A stretch of DNA of 64,000 nt from Chryseolinea serpens (GCF_900129725.1 NZ_FQWQ01000002.1:1116001-1180000); one strand, 5' to 3'; counted from the stretch's first letter, positions 34,799-44,059 are shown. Translations and numbers: made by a program. Notes: a model not told the origin generated them from the sequence alone.

Positions 34799-35386
34799 TT
34801 GAGCGATCCGCACGAATTTATCCTTCAACACATTTCGCGACACATCGTGTTGTCGGAGCAGGACATCCAATTTTTCAAGAGTGTGCTTCGTCACCGGAAA
34901 TTGCGAAAGCGCCAGTACCTGTTGCAAGCGGGCGACGTGAGCCTCTACGAAAATTTTGTAGTAAAGGGATGTCTCCGGGCCTATACTGTAGACAACGACG
35001 GCACGGAGCACATCGTGATGTTTGCTGTGGAGGGATGGTGGGTCTCCGACCTGTACAGCTTCCTGACTGGCACACCCGCTACACAAAATATCGACGCGCT
35101 GGAGGACACGGAAGTATTCTCCATCGAGAAAAAAGACCTGGAGAAACTTTATCAACAGGTCCCTGAATTCAACCGGATGTTCCGGATCCTGTTGCAGAAT
35201 GCCTTTGTGGCACAACAACAAAGGATCATCGGCTCGATCAGCCAAACGGCTGAAGAACAATACCATTCTTTCATCACCAAGTACCCAACCCTGGAACAAC
35301 GTCTTCCACAGAACCAGGTCGCCTCCTACCTGGGGCTCACCCCCGAAACCTTGAGCCGTATCCGAAAGCAACAGGCTAAAAAATAG
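34799..35386 (+). CDS. Crp/Fnr-family transcriptional regulator
   Basis: A 195-residue protein: cyclic-nucleotide-binding-like beta-barrel (residues about 20-125; 'KRQYLLQAGDVSLYENFVVKGCLRAY', 'HIVMFAVEGWWVSDLYSFL') and a C-terminal helix-turn-helix (LPQNQVASYLGLTPETLSRI). The cAMP-site motif is not conserved and no N-terminal Cys cluster is present, so it is not CRP or FNR itself but belongs to the large Bacteroidota group with unknown effector. The start is a TTG at 34799; no ATG is near. The next two genes (SnoaL-like, DoxX) are on the same strand and could be its targets. Confidence 0.88.
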   Translation: MSDPHEFILQHISRHIVLSEQDIQFFKSVLRHRKLRKRQYLLQAGDVSLYENFVVKGCLRAYTVDNDGTEHIVMFAVEGWWVSDLYSFLTGTPATQNIDALEDTEVFSIEKKDLEKLYQQVPEFNRMFRILLQNAFVAQQQRIIGSISQTAEEQYHSFITKYPTLEQRLPQNQVASYLGLTPETLSRIRKQQAKK

Positions 35387-35523
35387 GTTCACCCTTGATC
35401 CATTCCGTTCTCCGCGGAATTACTTGATCTAGATCAATCTTCTTTCTTGCGTCAAATCAATGCACAGGTCCTGGGCCTCGCACAATTTTGTGTCAACAAT
35501 TTCAAACACAAAACAAAAATTTT

Positions 35524-35877
35524 ATGAACACCATCAAAGAAAAATTGGACGACCTCAATCAACTCGTGCTCTCCGGGAAACTCATGGAAGCTTTCGAAAA
35601 GTATTATCACAACGATGTGCAGATGCAGGAAAATGCAAACGCCCCCACGGTCGGCAAGGAAGCCAACCGTCTGCGCGAACTGGAGTTCCTGGGAAACATA
35701 ACCGAGTTCAGGGGCGCCTCTGTGCATGGGGTCGCGACAGACGAAAATATTTCCTTTGTCGTATGGCGCTATGATTACACGCACAAAGAATGGGGTGTGC
35801 GTAACTACCTCCAAGTTTCGGTGCAGCACTGGAAGGATGGGCTTATCGCCAAGGAGCATTTCTTCTACGGAAATTGA
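35524..35877 (+). CDS. SnoaL-like/NTF2-fold protein
   Basis: A 117-residue protein with the NTF2-like layout: an N-terminal helix pair (LDDLNQLVLSGKLMEAFEKYY), the turn 'HNDVQMQENANAP' and a curved sheet ending VQHWKDGLIAKEHFFYGN. Such small cone-shaped proteins are isomerases, hydrolases or stress proteins; no catalytic residue can be assigned here. The ATG at 35524 follows an AAAA-rich leader. It precedes the DoxX gene by 19 bp and is probably co-transcribed with it. Confidence 0.75.
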   Translation: MNTIKEKLDDLNQLVLSGKLMEAFEKYYHNDVQMQENANAPTVGKEANRLRELEFLGNITEFRGASVHGVATDENISFVVWRYDYTHKEWGVRNYLQVSVQHWKDGLIAKEHFFYGN

Positions 35878-35896
35878 TCATCTAAAACAAAGCCTT

Positions 35897-36358
35897 ATGA
35901 AAACAAGAATCGTTTCTCCTGATGTTTCCTTACTGATCGCGCGGGTCGTGGTGGGTGTTGTGGTCATGGCCCATGGTGCGCAAAAGTTACTGGGTTGGTT
36001 TGGGGGCTACGGCTTTGCCGGGACAATCGACTATTTCACGCGAACCATTGGTCTCCCCTATTTACTTGCCTTGTTGATCATCGGGGTAGAAAGTTTCGGA
36101 ATGATTGCGCTGGTGACGGGTTTGTTTAGCAGAGTGCTGTCGGCCGGTGTCGTCTTGATTATGGCAGGTGCTATTGCGGCAGAGCATGGGAAATTTGGAT
36201 TCTTCCTGAATTGGTCGGGAAGTCAGGGGGGTGAGGGATTTGAATACCACCTGCTGGTTGTGGCGCTGGCTTCGATCGTGGCCCTGGGCGGGGCTGGAAA
36301 ATTTTCTGTCGATCATGCGCTCTCGGGCAGATCACAGAAGAACAAACCTAAGTTCTAG
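35897..36358 (+). CDS. DoxX family membrane protein
   Basis: A 153-residue inner-membrane protein with four helices. DoxX features are SLLIARVVVGVVVMAHGAQK with LLGWFGGYG, then 'LALLIIGVESFGMIALVTGLFSR' and 'AGVVLIMAGAIAAEHGKFGFF', ending 'EYHLLVVALASIVALGGAGKFSVD'. Members take part in thiol or quinone redox processes in other bacteria; the function here is unknown. The stop shares a CTAG tetranucleotide with the convergent sensor kinase gene. Confidence 0.9.
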   Translation: MKTRIVSPDVSLLIARVVVGVVVMAHGAQKLLGWFGGYGFAGTIDYFTRTIGLPYLLALLIIGVESFGMIALVTGLFSRVLSAGVVLIMAGAIAAEHGKFGFFLNWSGSQGGEGFEYHLLVVALASIVALGGAGKFSVDHALSGRSQKNKPKF

Positions 36359-39300
36359 AGGGGGAAATGGATCGTGAACGTCGTACCAATACCCGGTGTG
36401 CTTTTTATATCGATGGAGCCGTTGAGGGAGTTGACCTGGGTTTTTACCATGTGAAGACCCATACCCTTGCCTTCCACTTCCAGGTGGAAGCGTTGGTACA
36501 GCATAAAGATCTTGTCGCCAAACTTGTCGAGGTCGATACCCATGCCGTTGTCTCTCACCCGGATGCCGCAGGTGGTGCGGGTTCTAAACGTGCTGATCTC
36601 GATGGCGGGGTTGCGCCGTGGTGACCGATATTTTATGGCGTTGGAGATCAGGTTGTAGAGGATGCTGTAGAAGTAGCTGCGGATCGTGTAGAAGACCTGG
36701 ATGTCTTTCACATCCATGGCAATGCGGGCGTTGCTTTCGTCGATCTGGGTTTGGAGCGCCTGACAGATACTGTCGACGATCTCGTGGATGGGTACGTCTT
36801 CTTTGGCGTGCACTTCGTGGCTTCGCATTTCCAGGATGGCGGAGAGGTCTTTGATCACTTCGTCGAGGCGGTTGGCGGAATGGCGCACCATGCTCAACAT
36901 GCTGCGGGTATCCTCCGGCATTTCTTCCATGCCCATCAGGTTGATCAAGCCCAGCATGGAGGCCACCGGGCCGCGCAGGTTGTGGGAGGCAATGAAGGAG
37001 AACTGGAGAAGATCGTTGTTGCGCTCGATGAGTTGCGACAACAGCAGGCTGCGTTCCTCTTCCGACTTGCGGCGGCTGGTGACGTCGCGAAAATTGGTGA
37101 CGATGCTTTGAATGCCTTCCACGTCGAGCAGGTTGATGGCCGTGCCCTCCATCCACTGCCAGTGTCCGTTCTTATGCCGCGACCGGAAGCTGGTGCTGAT
37201 GAGCTTGTGCGGATTGTGGCGAACGTCGTTGAAGAAACGCTGGTATTCCCTTTTGTTTTCCGGGTTGATGATGGTCTCCAGGTTCATGACCAGGAAGTCT
37301 TCCGGCGAATAGCCGGTCACACGTTCGACGCCGGGGTTCACATAGATCATACGACCTGCCGGCTCCATCATGCCCACCACATCTTCGCTGTTCTCGATCA
37401 ACGCGCGGAAACGCTCTTCGCTCTCGCGCAGGGTGATAGCCGCGCGTTTAACTTCCGTGTAGTCGTGGGCCGTGATGCAATAGCCCGTCAGGCGATTGTC
37501 GGTGTAGATCGTTTCCATCGTCACATGATACCAGGTGATGTCGGGCGCCGTGCCGTATTCCATTTCATATTCAATGAACTCGCCCTCTGCCGTGCGCTGC
37601 AACGAAAGCAGGAACACGCCGCGGTGCTCTTCGGGCAGAAGGTCGATGATGTTCGCGCCCACCTGGAAATATTCGGTGAAGGCAGTTTTATTCGCCTGGT
37701 TGAACATGACGATGTTGTACTGCTCGTCGAGCAACGTGAAAATATCGTTGGTATGGTTGAAGATCGCCTGGAGGTTGGCTTCGGACCGGAGCACGGTTTG
37801 CTCCTGCTTTTTCTTTTCAGTGATGTCGATGGAAATGATGGTGACGTATTTCACCTGGCCCTCGATCACGACAGCGCTATAGCGCAGCTCGTGCACCAGG
37901 TTTTCGGTGGGCAGGTGGATGGGCGCCTCGACGGTGACATCCTCCCCTCCGCGCACGCGGAAGAAAAGTTCTTTTGCAATATCGCGGCGTTCGGCCACCG
38001 TCATGTCCCAAACGTACATCCCTACCTCCGGTTTTCTGCCCGTGCTATAGGCGATAAACTTTTCGAGTGCTTCGTTGAACATCACGATCCGTCCCTCATA
38101 ATCCAGCAACAAGATCTCCTCCAGGGTGTTGCTAAAAATAATTTGTAGGTTTTCCTTGTATTGCCGGATGGCTTGCTCCTGTTGTTTTTTGAGTGTTGCA
38201 TCCATGGCCACCCCTTCGCGGCGCAGGGCCTTTCCATACTCATCGCGCAACAGGCGGTTTCGCACGTCGAGCCAGCGGATGTTGCCCTCCTTGTCGCGGA
38301 TGCGGTAGGAAACCTCCGAGGTGGGCTGGGTCTCTAATTCCTTTATCGACGCTTCACGAAGGGGCCGGTCTTCCGGGAGTACCCATTGGGTAAAACTCCT
38401 TCCATTGTTATTCAGCAGTTCATCTCCCTTCACGCCCAGGATCTGCTCGATGGTACGGCTCATGAAGTGCTTTCGCTTATCCGTGAGGTCGATGGACCAC
38501 ACCATCACATCCATGGCGTCGAGTGTGCGATTCAGTTGCTCATCTTTTTGCTGCAGGATGATCTCTGCTTGTTCGCGAATGGTTTCGGAGGCCAGGCTCA
38601 GTTGGTCATTCAGCGACGTAAGTTCTTCGTTTGCAGCGGTCACCTCCTCCAGGGTGGCGGAGAGTTCTTCATTGGAAGCACTCAACTCCTCGTTGAGTGT
38701 GCCGATCTCGTTGTTCTTTTCTTTCAGATCCAGGTTCAATTCGCGGAGCTCCCCTTCCGCAGCAAAGCGTTGTTCGTCGCGCGTGTTGATCATCTTCACA
38801 CACAGCCAGGTGACGCACGTTAAAAAGAAAGTGATGCTGGACACCAGGATGGCCACGCCGAACTCCGTAGAGAAATGGTAACGCGCTTGTGCCCACAGGC
38901 GAATGTAGCCTATCAACATGGGCAGCAGGAAGATGGTGGGCAGAAGCGTTCGGGCCAGCACGCCACCGGGTCCTCTGCGGTTTACTTCCTTCATGAAACC
39001 TTCATCCGGGCGAAGCATGAGCCACGCGAGCGAGGTCAACAAGAAGCCTGCGGCCGTGTGAATGGCCATGGGGTGGAAGGGAAGGTCACCATAAAATTCG
39101 GGCACGCTAAAAACATAGCCCAATACGGAGAACCACGCCGCCAGCCCAATCCAACTCGCCGCCGCCTGGGTCACATAGGGATTCCGTATGATCCGGAACG
39201 GCATCAGCAGGATGCCCAACGCCATAAAATTGAAACCCGATGCCAGGGCCATGCGCTCGGAACCTTTGGCTGAAAACTCGCTTTGAAGCTGGCTTGAAAA

Positions 39301-39615
39301 TAGGAGTGTATCCACCGGTATGATACTGGTCGACAGGTTAGACAACAAGCGCCAACCCCCGACCAAAAAACAAAATGCGGCCAAGCCATAGGCCACCACC
39401 CGGTCGGATTTCCGGGCCGACTGAACAAGCCACAGGGCTGTATTGGCGCATAAAAAGCAGAGGGCTGTCATGGGGTTCATGGCAGCCAGTCCGGCCATTG
39501 GTCGCTTAAAAATTTCAACGTCAAATTGCCATCCCACCAACACCAACAGGGCCAATAGAAGGCATGTTCCTGAAAAATAGTGCGACCATCTCTTCACGTT
39601 CTGAGACAGTACCAT
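36355..39615 (-). CDS. Large membrane PAS-domain sensor histidine kinase
   Basis: A 1086-residue hybrid of membrane and PAS sensing. About eight helices fill residues 15-265, followed by a coiled coil rich in Glu/Leu (residues about 275-355, 'LNEELSASNEELSATLEE'). Four PAS/PAC units follow (about 360-480, 485-610, 615-735, 740-860; for example 'ERFRALIENSEDVVGMMEPAGRMIYVNPG'). The HisKA helix carries the phospho-His in FSFIASHNLRGPVASMLGL. The ATPase domain has the N-box NLISNAIKYRSPRRN, 'DNGMGID' and GKGMGLHMVKTQV. No receiver domain or partner regulator is encoded beside it, so it is an orphan kinase in this window. Confidence 0.93.
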   Translation of the reverse strand: MVLSQNVKRWSHYFSGTCLLLALLVLVGWQFDVEIFKRPMAGLAAMNPMTALCFLCANTALWLVQSARKSDRVVAYGLAAFCFLVGGWRLLSNLSTSIIPVDTLLFSSQLQSEFSAKGSERMALASGFNFMALGILLMPFRIIRNPYVTQAAASWIGLAAWFSVLGYVFSVPEFYGDLPFHPMAIHTAAGFLLTSLAWLMLRPDEGFMKEVNRRGPGGVLARTLLPTIFLLPMLIGYIRLWAQARYHFSTEFGVAILVSSITFFLTCVTWLCVKMINTRDEQRFAAEGELRELNLDLKEKNNEIGTLNEELSASNEELSATLEEVTAANEELTSLNDQLSLASETIREQAEIILQQKDEQLNRTLDAMDVMVWSIDLTDKRKHFMSRTIEQILGVKGDELLNNNGRSFTQWVLPEDRPLREASIKELETQPTSEVSYRIRDKEGNIRWLDVRNRLLRDEYGKALRREGVAMDATLKKQQEQAIRQYKENLQIIFSNTLEEILLLDYEGRIVMFNEALEKFIAYSTGRKPEVGMYVWDMTVAERRDIAKELFFRVRGGEDVTVEAPIHLPTENLVHELRYSAVVIEGQVKYVTIISIDITEKKKQEQTVLRSEANLQAIFNHTNDIFTLLDEQYNIVMFNQANKTAFTEYFQVGANIIDLLPEEHRGVFLLSLQRTAEGEFIEYEMEYGTAPDITWYHVTMETIYTDNRLTGYCITAHDYTEVKRAAITLRESEERFRALIENSEDVVGMMEPAGRMIYVNPGVERVTGYSPEDFLVMNLETIINPENKREYQRFFNDVRHNPHKLISTSFRSRHKNGHWQWMEGTAINLLDVEGIQSIVTNFRDVTSRRKSEEERSLLLSQLIERNNDLLQFSFIASHNLRGPVASMLGLINLMGMEEMPEDTRSMLSMVRHSANRLDEVIKDLSAILEMRSHEVHAKEDVPIHEIVDSICQALQTQIDESNARIAMDVKDIQVFYTIRSYFYSILYNLISNAIKYRSPRRNPAIEISTFRTRTTCGIRVRDNGMGIDLDKFGDKIFMLYQRFHLEVEGKGMGLHMVKTQVNSLNGSIDIKSTPGIGTTFTIHFPL

Positions 39616-39904
39616 AACTTAAATCGGGTATATCAGCTATCTAGGTTCTATTATTATATCTCTAACCGCAATCGACTACGATAAGTTAAGTGTTTTCGGG
39701 GATTTATAAAAAACAAACGCCTTCCAACCTCTATTGACCATCCTAACCCCGCATTGCCGGCGTATATCGCCGTCGTTTCTGGCGATCAAACGCCCTCAAG
39801 AGATCCAACCTTTACACCTTCGACGTCCTTTTTTTCAATCCCCGATCTTTTGCACTACCTTTACTGCATCAGTCTGTTCTTTGCATTTTAAACATCATCG
39901 CCGT
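39616..39904. other. Leader and promoter region of the metE riboswitch transcript
   Basis: AT-rich, pyrimidine-rich spacer with no gene. TACCTTTA near 39857 resembles a TAnnTTTG -7 element about 50 bp before the riboswitch, but the -33 part is weak, so the promoter is only a guess. Confidence 0.3.
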
Positions 39905-40085
39905 TGCTGGTTTCCCCTACACGGGAATTAATAAGGAATCGTGTGTAAATCACGAGCTGTCGCGCAACTGTAATCCCGCCTTCGTGAACGTGAAGGTCAG
40001 CGCTTGTTCAAGTATGCCATTGTCCGCCATCGGTGGACGAGAAGGCGAACAAGGGTCGGGAAAGCCAGGAGACTTGCCTGTAACG
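39905..40085 (+). promoter_or_regulatory. Cobalamin (AdoCbl/B12) riboswitch
   Basis: The conserved core of the cobalamin aptamer is present in order: GGTTTCCCC, CGGGAATTAATAAGGAATC, GTGTAAATCACGAGCTGTCG then CGCAACTGTAATCCC, a variable stem, and the B12-box segment GGTCGGGAAAGCCAGGAGA followed by CTTGCCTG. It ends about 180 bp before metE. With B12 bound it should shut off this B12-independent methionine synthase, since the cell would then use MetH. The expression platform lies in 40086-40267; an obvious T-run terminator is not seen, so control may act on translation. Confidence 0.93.
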
Positions 40086-40267
40086 CATTGACTTTGCTTT
40101 CGCGCACTGAAGCATTTTGTCAGGCATTGAATCCTCCTCAGCCCCTTTCGTGAAGGCGGTTGTGTCTGTATTTATTCCTGTAGATCTTTCATTTCGCACA
40201 AGCATCCGTTTAGCTGCCGAAGGGCTTGCTGGTTTAACTATTTGTTCAACCTTAAAAAAGCAAACTC

Positions 40268-42583
40268 ATGCTTACCAACAATCTTGGCTACCCGCGCATT
40301 GGTAGCCAGCGCGAACTGAAGAAGGCTTGCGAGCTCTACTGGGCCGGCAAGACCACATTGAAAAACCTCTACCAGGTGGGCCGCAACCTACGGCAGGAAA
40401 ACTGGCAACTGCAACGAGACGCCGGCATCGACATCATTCCTTCCAACGATTTTTCGTTCTACGACCAGGTGCTCGACATGTCGCTTACGGTGAGCGCCAT
40501 CCCTGAACGCTACCATGAAGTGATCCTCAACAAAAACAACGCGGAGCTGGACCTCTACTTCGCCATGGCACGCGGATTCCAAAAAGATGGCCTCGACATC
40601 ACCGCGATGGAAATGACCAAGTGGTTCGATACCAACTATCACTACATCGTTCCGGAATTCCATAAGGACCAACCCTTCAAACTCTTCTCCACGAAAGTGA
40701 TCGACGAGTTTTATGAAGCGCGCCAACTGGGCATCCTCACCAAGCCCGTGTTGATCGGCCCCGTTTCCTACTTGCTCCTGGGCAAAGAAAAGGAAGCCGG
40801 CTTCGACCGGATCGACCTCATCCGAAACCTGCTGCCCGTATACATCGAGTTGCTCAAGCGACTGGACAAGCTCGACGTGCAGTGGGTCCAATTCGACGAG
40901 CCCTTCCTTTCGCTGGACCTGACCGAAAAGGAGAAAAAAGCGTTTGTCTATGCTTATGGCGAGATCCGGAAAGAGTTCCCTGCCTTGAAAACCATCGTGG
41001 CCACATATTTCGAAGGGCTGCGCGACAATGTGACCCTCGCCACATCCCTTCCCGTTTGTGCCTTGCACCTTGACCTGGTGCGCGCCCCAGAACAACTGGA
41101 CGCCGTGTTGAATCACGTTCCCGACAAGATGACCCTTTCGTTGGGCGTTGTGGACGGCCGCAACATCTGGATCAACGACTTTGCCAAATCGCTCGCGCTC
41201 ATCGAAAAAGCAACGTCCCGGCTATCCCCTGACCGGATCATGATCGCGCCCTCGAGTTCATTGCTGCATTCTCCCTGCGACCTGGTGCTGGAAACCAACG
41301 ACAAGGTGTTGCTGCCGGAGATCAAAAGCTGGATGGCCTTCGCCCGGCAAAAACTGCACGAAGTATCCATCCTAAAGCAACTGGCAACCCTCGGCAAGGG
41401 CTCCTCCCAGACCTTTGCCGACAATCAGCGCAAAATTGACAACCGGAAAACGTCCACGCTCATTCACAACCCCTCGGTAAAAGCCAAGGTGGCTGCTATC
41501 ACGGACGCTGACGCGCAACGTGCCCATCCTTTTGCCACCCGCAAAAAGAAACAACAAGCCGCCTTGAACTTGCCCCTCTTTCCCACCACCACCATTGGCT
41601 CGTTCCCTCAAACCACCGAGGTACGAAATTGGCGTGCACAATGGAAAAAAGGCGAGTTGACCCAAGACGAATACGATGCCCTGCTGCGCACAGCCACACA
41701 GGACGCCATCCGCTGGCAAAATGAGATCGGCCTCGATGTGCTGGTGCACGGCGAATTCGAGCGTAACGACATGGTGGAATATTTCGGCGAGCAACTGGCC
41801 GGCTATGTGTTTTCGAAAAACGGCTGGGTGCAAAGCTATGGCTCGCGTTGTGTGAAACCGCCCATCATCTTTGGCGACGTGTCGCGGCCCCAACCCATGA
41901 CCGTGGCGTGGGCCCAATACGCACAATCGCTGAGCAACAAACCCGTGAAAGGCATGCTCACCGGCCCCGTCACCATTTTGCAATGGTCGTTTGTCCGCGA
42001 TGATCAGCCCCGGTCCGAGACCGCGTTTCAAATCGCGTTAGCCATCCGCGAGGAAGTGGTGGACCTCGAGAAGGCCGGTATCCAGGTGATCCAGATCGAC
42101 GAGCCCGCCATCCGCGAAGGGTTGCCGCTGCGCAAAATCGATTGGCAGACTTATCTGCAATGGGCCGTGAAGGCGTTCCGCATCTCGGCCAGTGGCGTCC
42201 GCGACGAAACGCAGATCCATACCCACATGTGCTATTCCGAATTCAACGACATCATCCAGAACATCGCCGACATGGATGCGGATGTGATCACCATCGAGTG
42301 CTCGCGATCGCAGATGGAGCTGTTGGACGCTTTCGCGGACTTCAACTACCCCAACGAGATCGGGCCCGGTGTTTACGACATTCACTCCCCACGTGTGCCC
42401 TCGCGCGAGGAAATGGTGTCGCTCATGCGCAAGGCCAGCGCCGTGGTGCCTGCCGCCCAGCTTTGGGTGAATCCTGATTGCGGGTTGAAGACCCGTCATT
42501 GGGACGAAACACGCAAAGCCCTGGTGGAAATGGTGGAAGCCGCCCGCGAGTTGAGAGCCGGCGTGAAAGAATTGAGTGTATAA
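40268..42583 (+). CDS. metE: Cobalamin-independent methionine synthase
   Basis: A 771-residue double-barrel enzyme that transfers the methyl group of 5-methyltetrahydropteroyl-triglutamate to homocysteine. The N-terminal barrel begins NNLGYPRIGSQRELKKACE. The C-terminal barrel contains 'TTTIGSFPQT', 'HGEFERNDMVEYFGEQLAG', 'VIQIDEPAIREGLPLR', the zinc ligands in IHTHMCYSEF and the third Cys in VNPDCGLKTR. All catalytic features are present and length is standard. It is headed by a cobalamin riboswitch and closed by a terminator, so it forms its own regulated unit. Confidence 0.98.
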   Translation: MLTNNLGYPRIGSQRELKKACELYWAGKTTLKNLYQVGRNLRQENWQLQRDAGIDIIPSNDFSFYDQVLDMSLTVSAIPERYHEVILNKNNAELDLYFAMARGFQKDGLDITAMEMTKWFDTNYHYIVPEFHKDQPFKLFSTKVIDEFYEARQLGILTKPVLIGPVSYLLLGKEKEAGFDRIDLIRNLLPVYIELLKRLDKLDVQWVQFDEPFLSLDLTEKEKKAFVYAYGEIRKEFPALKTIVATYFEGLRDNVTLATSLPVCALHLDLVRAPEQLDAVLNHVPDKMTLSLGVVDGRNIWINDFAKSLALIEKATSRLSPDRIMIAPSSSLLHSPCDLVLETNDKVLLPEIKSWMAFARQKLHEVSILKQLATLGKGSSQTFADNQRKIDNRKTSTLIHNPSVKAKVAAITDADAQRAHPFATRKKKQQAALNLPLFPTTTIGSFPQTTEVRNWRAQWKKGELTQDEYDALLRTATQDAIRWQNEIGLDVLVHGEFERNDMVEYFGEQLAGYVFSKNGWVQSYGSRCVKPPIIFGDVSRPQPMTVAWAQYAQSLSNKPVKGMLTGPVTILQWSFVRDDQPRSETAFQIALAIREEVVDLEKAGIQVIQIDEPAIREGLPLRKIDWQTYLQWAVKAFRISASGVRDETQIHTHMCYSEFNDIIQNIADMDADVITIECSRSQMELLDAFADFNYPNEIGPGVYDIHSPRVPSREEMVSLMRKASAVVPAAQLWVNPDCGLKTRHWDETRKALVEMVEAARELRAGVKELSV

Positions 42584-42594
42584 CGTAAAATAAA

Positions 42595-42627
42595 AAGCAG
42601 GCCGGGTTGTACCGGCCTGCTTATTTT
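42595..42627 (+). terminator. Rho-independent terminator after metE
   Basis: AAGCAGGCCGG and CCGGCCTGCTT form an 11-bp perfect stem with loop GTTGTA, followed by ATTTT. It lies 11 bp past the metE stop codon and immediately ahead of the next small gene. Confidence 0.88.
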
Positions 42628-42629
42628 AA

Positions 42630-42866
42630 ATGATGACGAAGCACGAAGAAAAACAATGCCCCCGCTGCCGCACGCCTTTCGAATGCAAGGTCGGCTCTAT
42701 CACTTTATGCCAGTGCAGCACCGTGAAACTGAACGACGACGAACGGCGCTATCTGCAGGAACGGTTCGCCGATTGCCTGTGCGCCGACTGCATGAAAGAA
42801 TTGAAATCGGAGTATCACATCCAGCGTTTTAAACACCGGCTGAAACGATTGCTCCGGATGACCTGA
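42630..42866 (+). CDS. Cysteine-rich CWC family protein
   Basis: A 78-residue protein with the CWC pattern CPRCRTPFECKVG, then LCQCSTVKL and a second Cys pair CLCADCMKEL. The Cys pairs could bind a zinc ion. The C-terminal 15 residues are basic. The family has no known activity and often occurs as a lone short gene in Bacteroidota. It starts three bases after the terminator of metE, so it needs read-through or its own promoter. Confidence 0.82.
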   Translation: MMTKHEEKQCPRCRTPFECKVGSITLCQCSTVKLNDDERRYLQERFADCLCADCMKELKSEYHIQRFKHRLKRLLRMT

Positions 42867-42879
42867 TGCGTGACCGCAC

Positions 42880-43497
42880 TTACTTCACATTGATCGTGAA
42901 CGTAACATCCAGGTCGGTTTCCCCGGTGTTGGAATCGGACGTATCCGACTTCAGGTCGGGTTGATGTTTTAGCAACACGCGAAAATTTCCGCTGGCCGTT
43001 GCAGCTCCCGCGGTCCACTGCGTGGTCAGACCGAGTGGGCGGTTGTTGGCATCGTGGGAATCTGTGCCGCCGGCATAGTTGAGCGGGTCGGTGCGATTGT
43101 CGATGTTACCGTTTCCTTCCGGGTTGGAAAATACATTGTTCGTCCATGAAAAAAAGAACTGGTGCTCGATGCCTTCGCGACGCACTTCGTCGGTGATGTT
43201 ATATTCCGCATCTGTCGGCTGGGCCAGTTCATTGATCAGTTGGATGGTGAGCACGTAGCCCTTGTTCAGAGTTAGGTTGATCGGGCCGTCCATGGTAATG
43301 TCTTTGGAGCCCTCCCCGTCGGGATCGGTGGCTGTGACCACGACCGCTGCCGTGCCATCCGTTGGCGTGAACGTCAGTGTCGCTTTCGTGATCAACTCCG
43401 GCGTATCTTCCTTTTGAGGATCGTCGCTATGGCATCCGCTGACGATCATCAAGAGGACAATGGCATAAAAGGAAAAAGAAAAGAAATGAAATTTCAT
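42880..43497 (-). CDS. Lipoprotein of the 'type 1 periplasmic binding fold superfamily' group
   Basis: A 205-residue lipoprotein: signal helix ending LLMIVSGC (lipobox Cys about residue 22) and an acidic linker. A beta-rich domain follows with 'ATLTFTPTDGTAAVVVTATDPDGEGS', 'LTLNKGYVLTIQLINEL', 'DITDEV..EGIEHQFFF'-like strands and 'RVLLKHQPDLKS...GETDLDVTF'. This matches proteins that NCBI names this way in Bacteroidota; they are usually encoded with a TonB-dependent receptor for metals or cofactors. No receptor is present here. The preceding gene on the same strand encodes a Cys/His-rich protein. Confidence 0.72.
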   Translation of the reverse strand: MKFHFFSFSFYAIVLLMIVSGCHSDDPQKEDTPELITKATLTFTPTDGTAAVVVTATDPDGEGSKDITMDGPINLTLNKGYVLTIQLINELAQPTDAEYNITDEVRREGIEHQFFFSWTNNVFSNPEGNGNIDNRTDPLNYAGGTDSHDANNRPLGLTTQWTAGAATASGNFRVLLKHQPDLKSDTSDSNTGETDLDVTFTINVK

Positions 43498-43657
43498 GAT
43501 GGTTTTTCAGGTTAATAAGAAGAAGAATGGAATGAGACGACGCGTTGTCGCGGACAGCCAAAGACTACGCACATTTCTTTGACGTATGAAAAAATTGACA
43601 GGAAATCCTTTCCGCAAACTGGAGTTTCATTTTTTCAGGAACGCGCCGCAATGCGTA

Positions 43658-44059
43658 TCAACCCACAGGAGGTGCGCGCGAGGATCCGGGAAGTGCGCAC
43701 GGATGAACATAAAGTTGGACCAGGCGGGTTTGGAATGACGCCATCAAAAGATGATGCTCCGAAGGCGAAGCAACGCTCATCCATTGATCAGCATGAAAAG
43801 AAAATTGACATAACGGACATTTCTTCAGGCTGGACACGTGTGTCTTATGATCGCATGCCTTGTCGCGATGGTAAAGGCTGCGGTGACACGGATCTTTTTC
43901 AGCCTTGACGGTATGCACCACCGCCGGCGCGTGGGCATGCAACATGCGGTGGACGGCCTCCATGGGCAGCGAACCGAGCGCATACAATACCAACAAGCAA
44001 AGCACAGCCCAGGTCTTTATCCCCGTGTTGTTACCCTTATCGTTGGCGCGATGTTTCAT
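43658..44059 (-). CDS. Cys/His-rich single-span membrane protein (DUF2946-like)
   Basis: A 133-residue protein from the ATG at 44059. A hydrophobic helix (WAVLCLLVLYALGSLPMEAV) is followed by a His/Cys-rich segment: HRMLHAHAPAVVH, 'CHRSLYHRDKACDHKTHVSS', KKCPLCQFSFHAD. It resembles the short metal-related proteins placed ahead of TonB receptors in Bacteroidota, so periplasmic metal or copper binding is plausible. It lies 160 bp ahead of the lipoprotein gene. The frame is open further upstream, but only this start gives a sensible signal anchor. Confidence 0.62.
   Translation of the reverse strand: MKHRANDKGNNTGIKTWAVLCLLVLYALGSLPMEAVHRMLHAHAPAVVHTVKAEKDPCHRSLYHRDKACDHKTHVSSLKKCPLCQFSFHADQWMSVASPSEHHLLMASFQTRLVQLYVHPCALPGSSRAPPVG

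Noticed and set aside
36751-38148. Long open frame of 465 codons on the + strand
   Set aside because: It lies opposite the sensor kinase gene, which has full domain support. The product is low in sense and rich in His/Val/Arg, typical of an antisense shadow in GC-rich coding DNA.
43520-43600. Further copy of the conserved repeat word (AGACTACGCACATTTCTTT at about 43563)
   Set aside because: Only about 15 of 19 bases match and no adjacent palindrome is present, so it may be chance.
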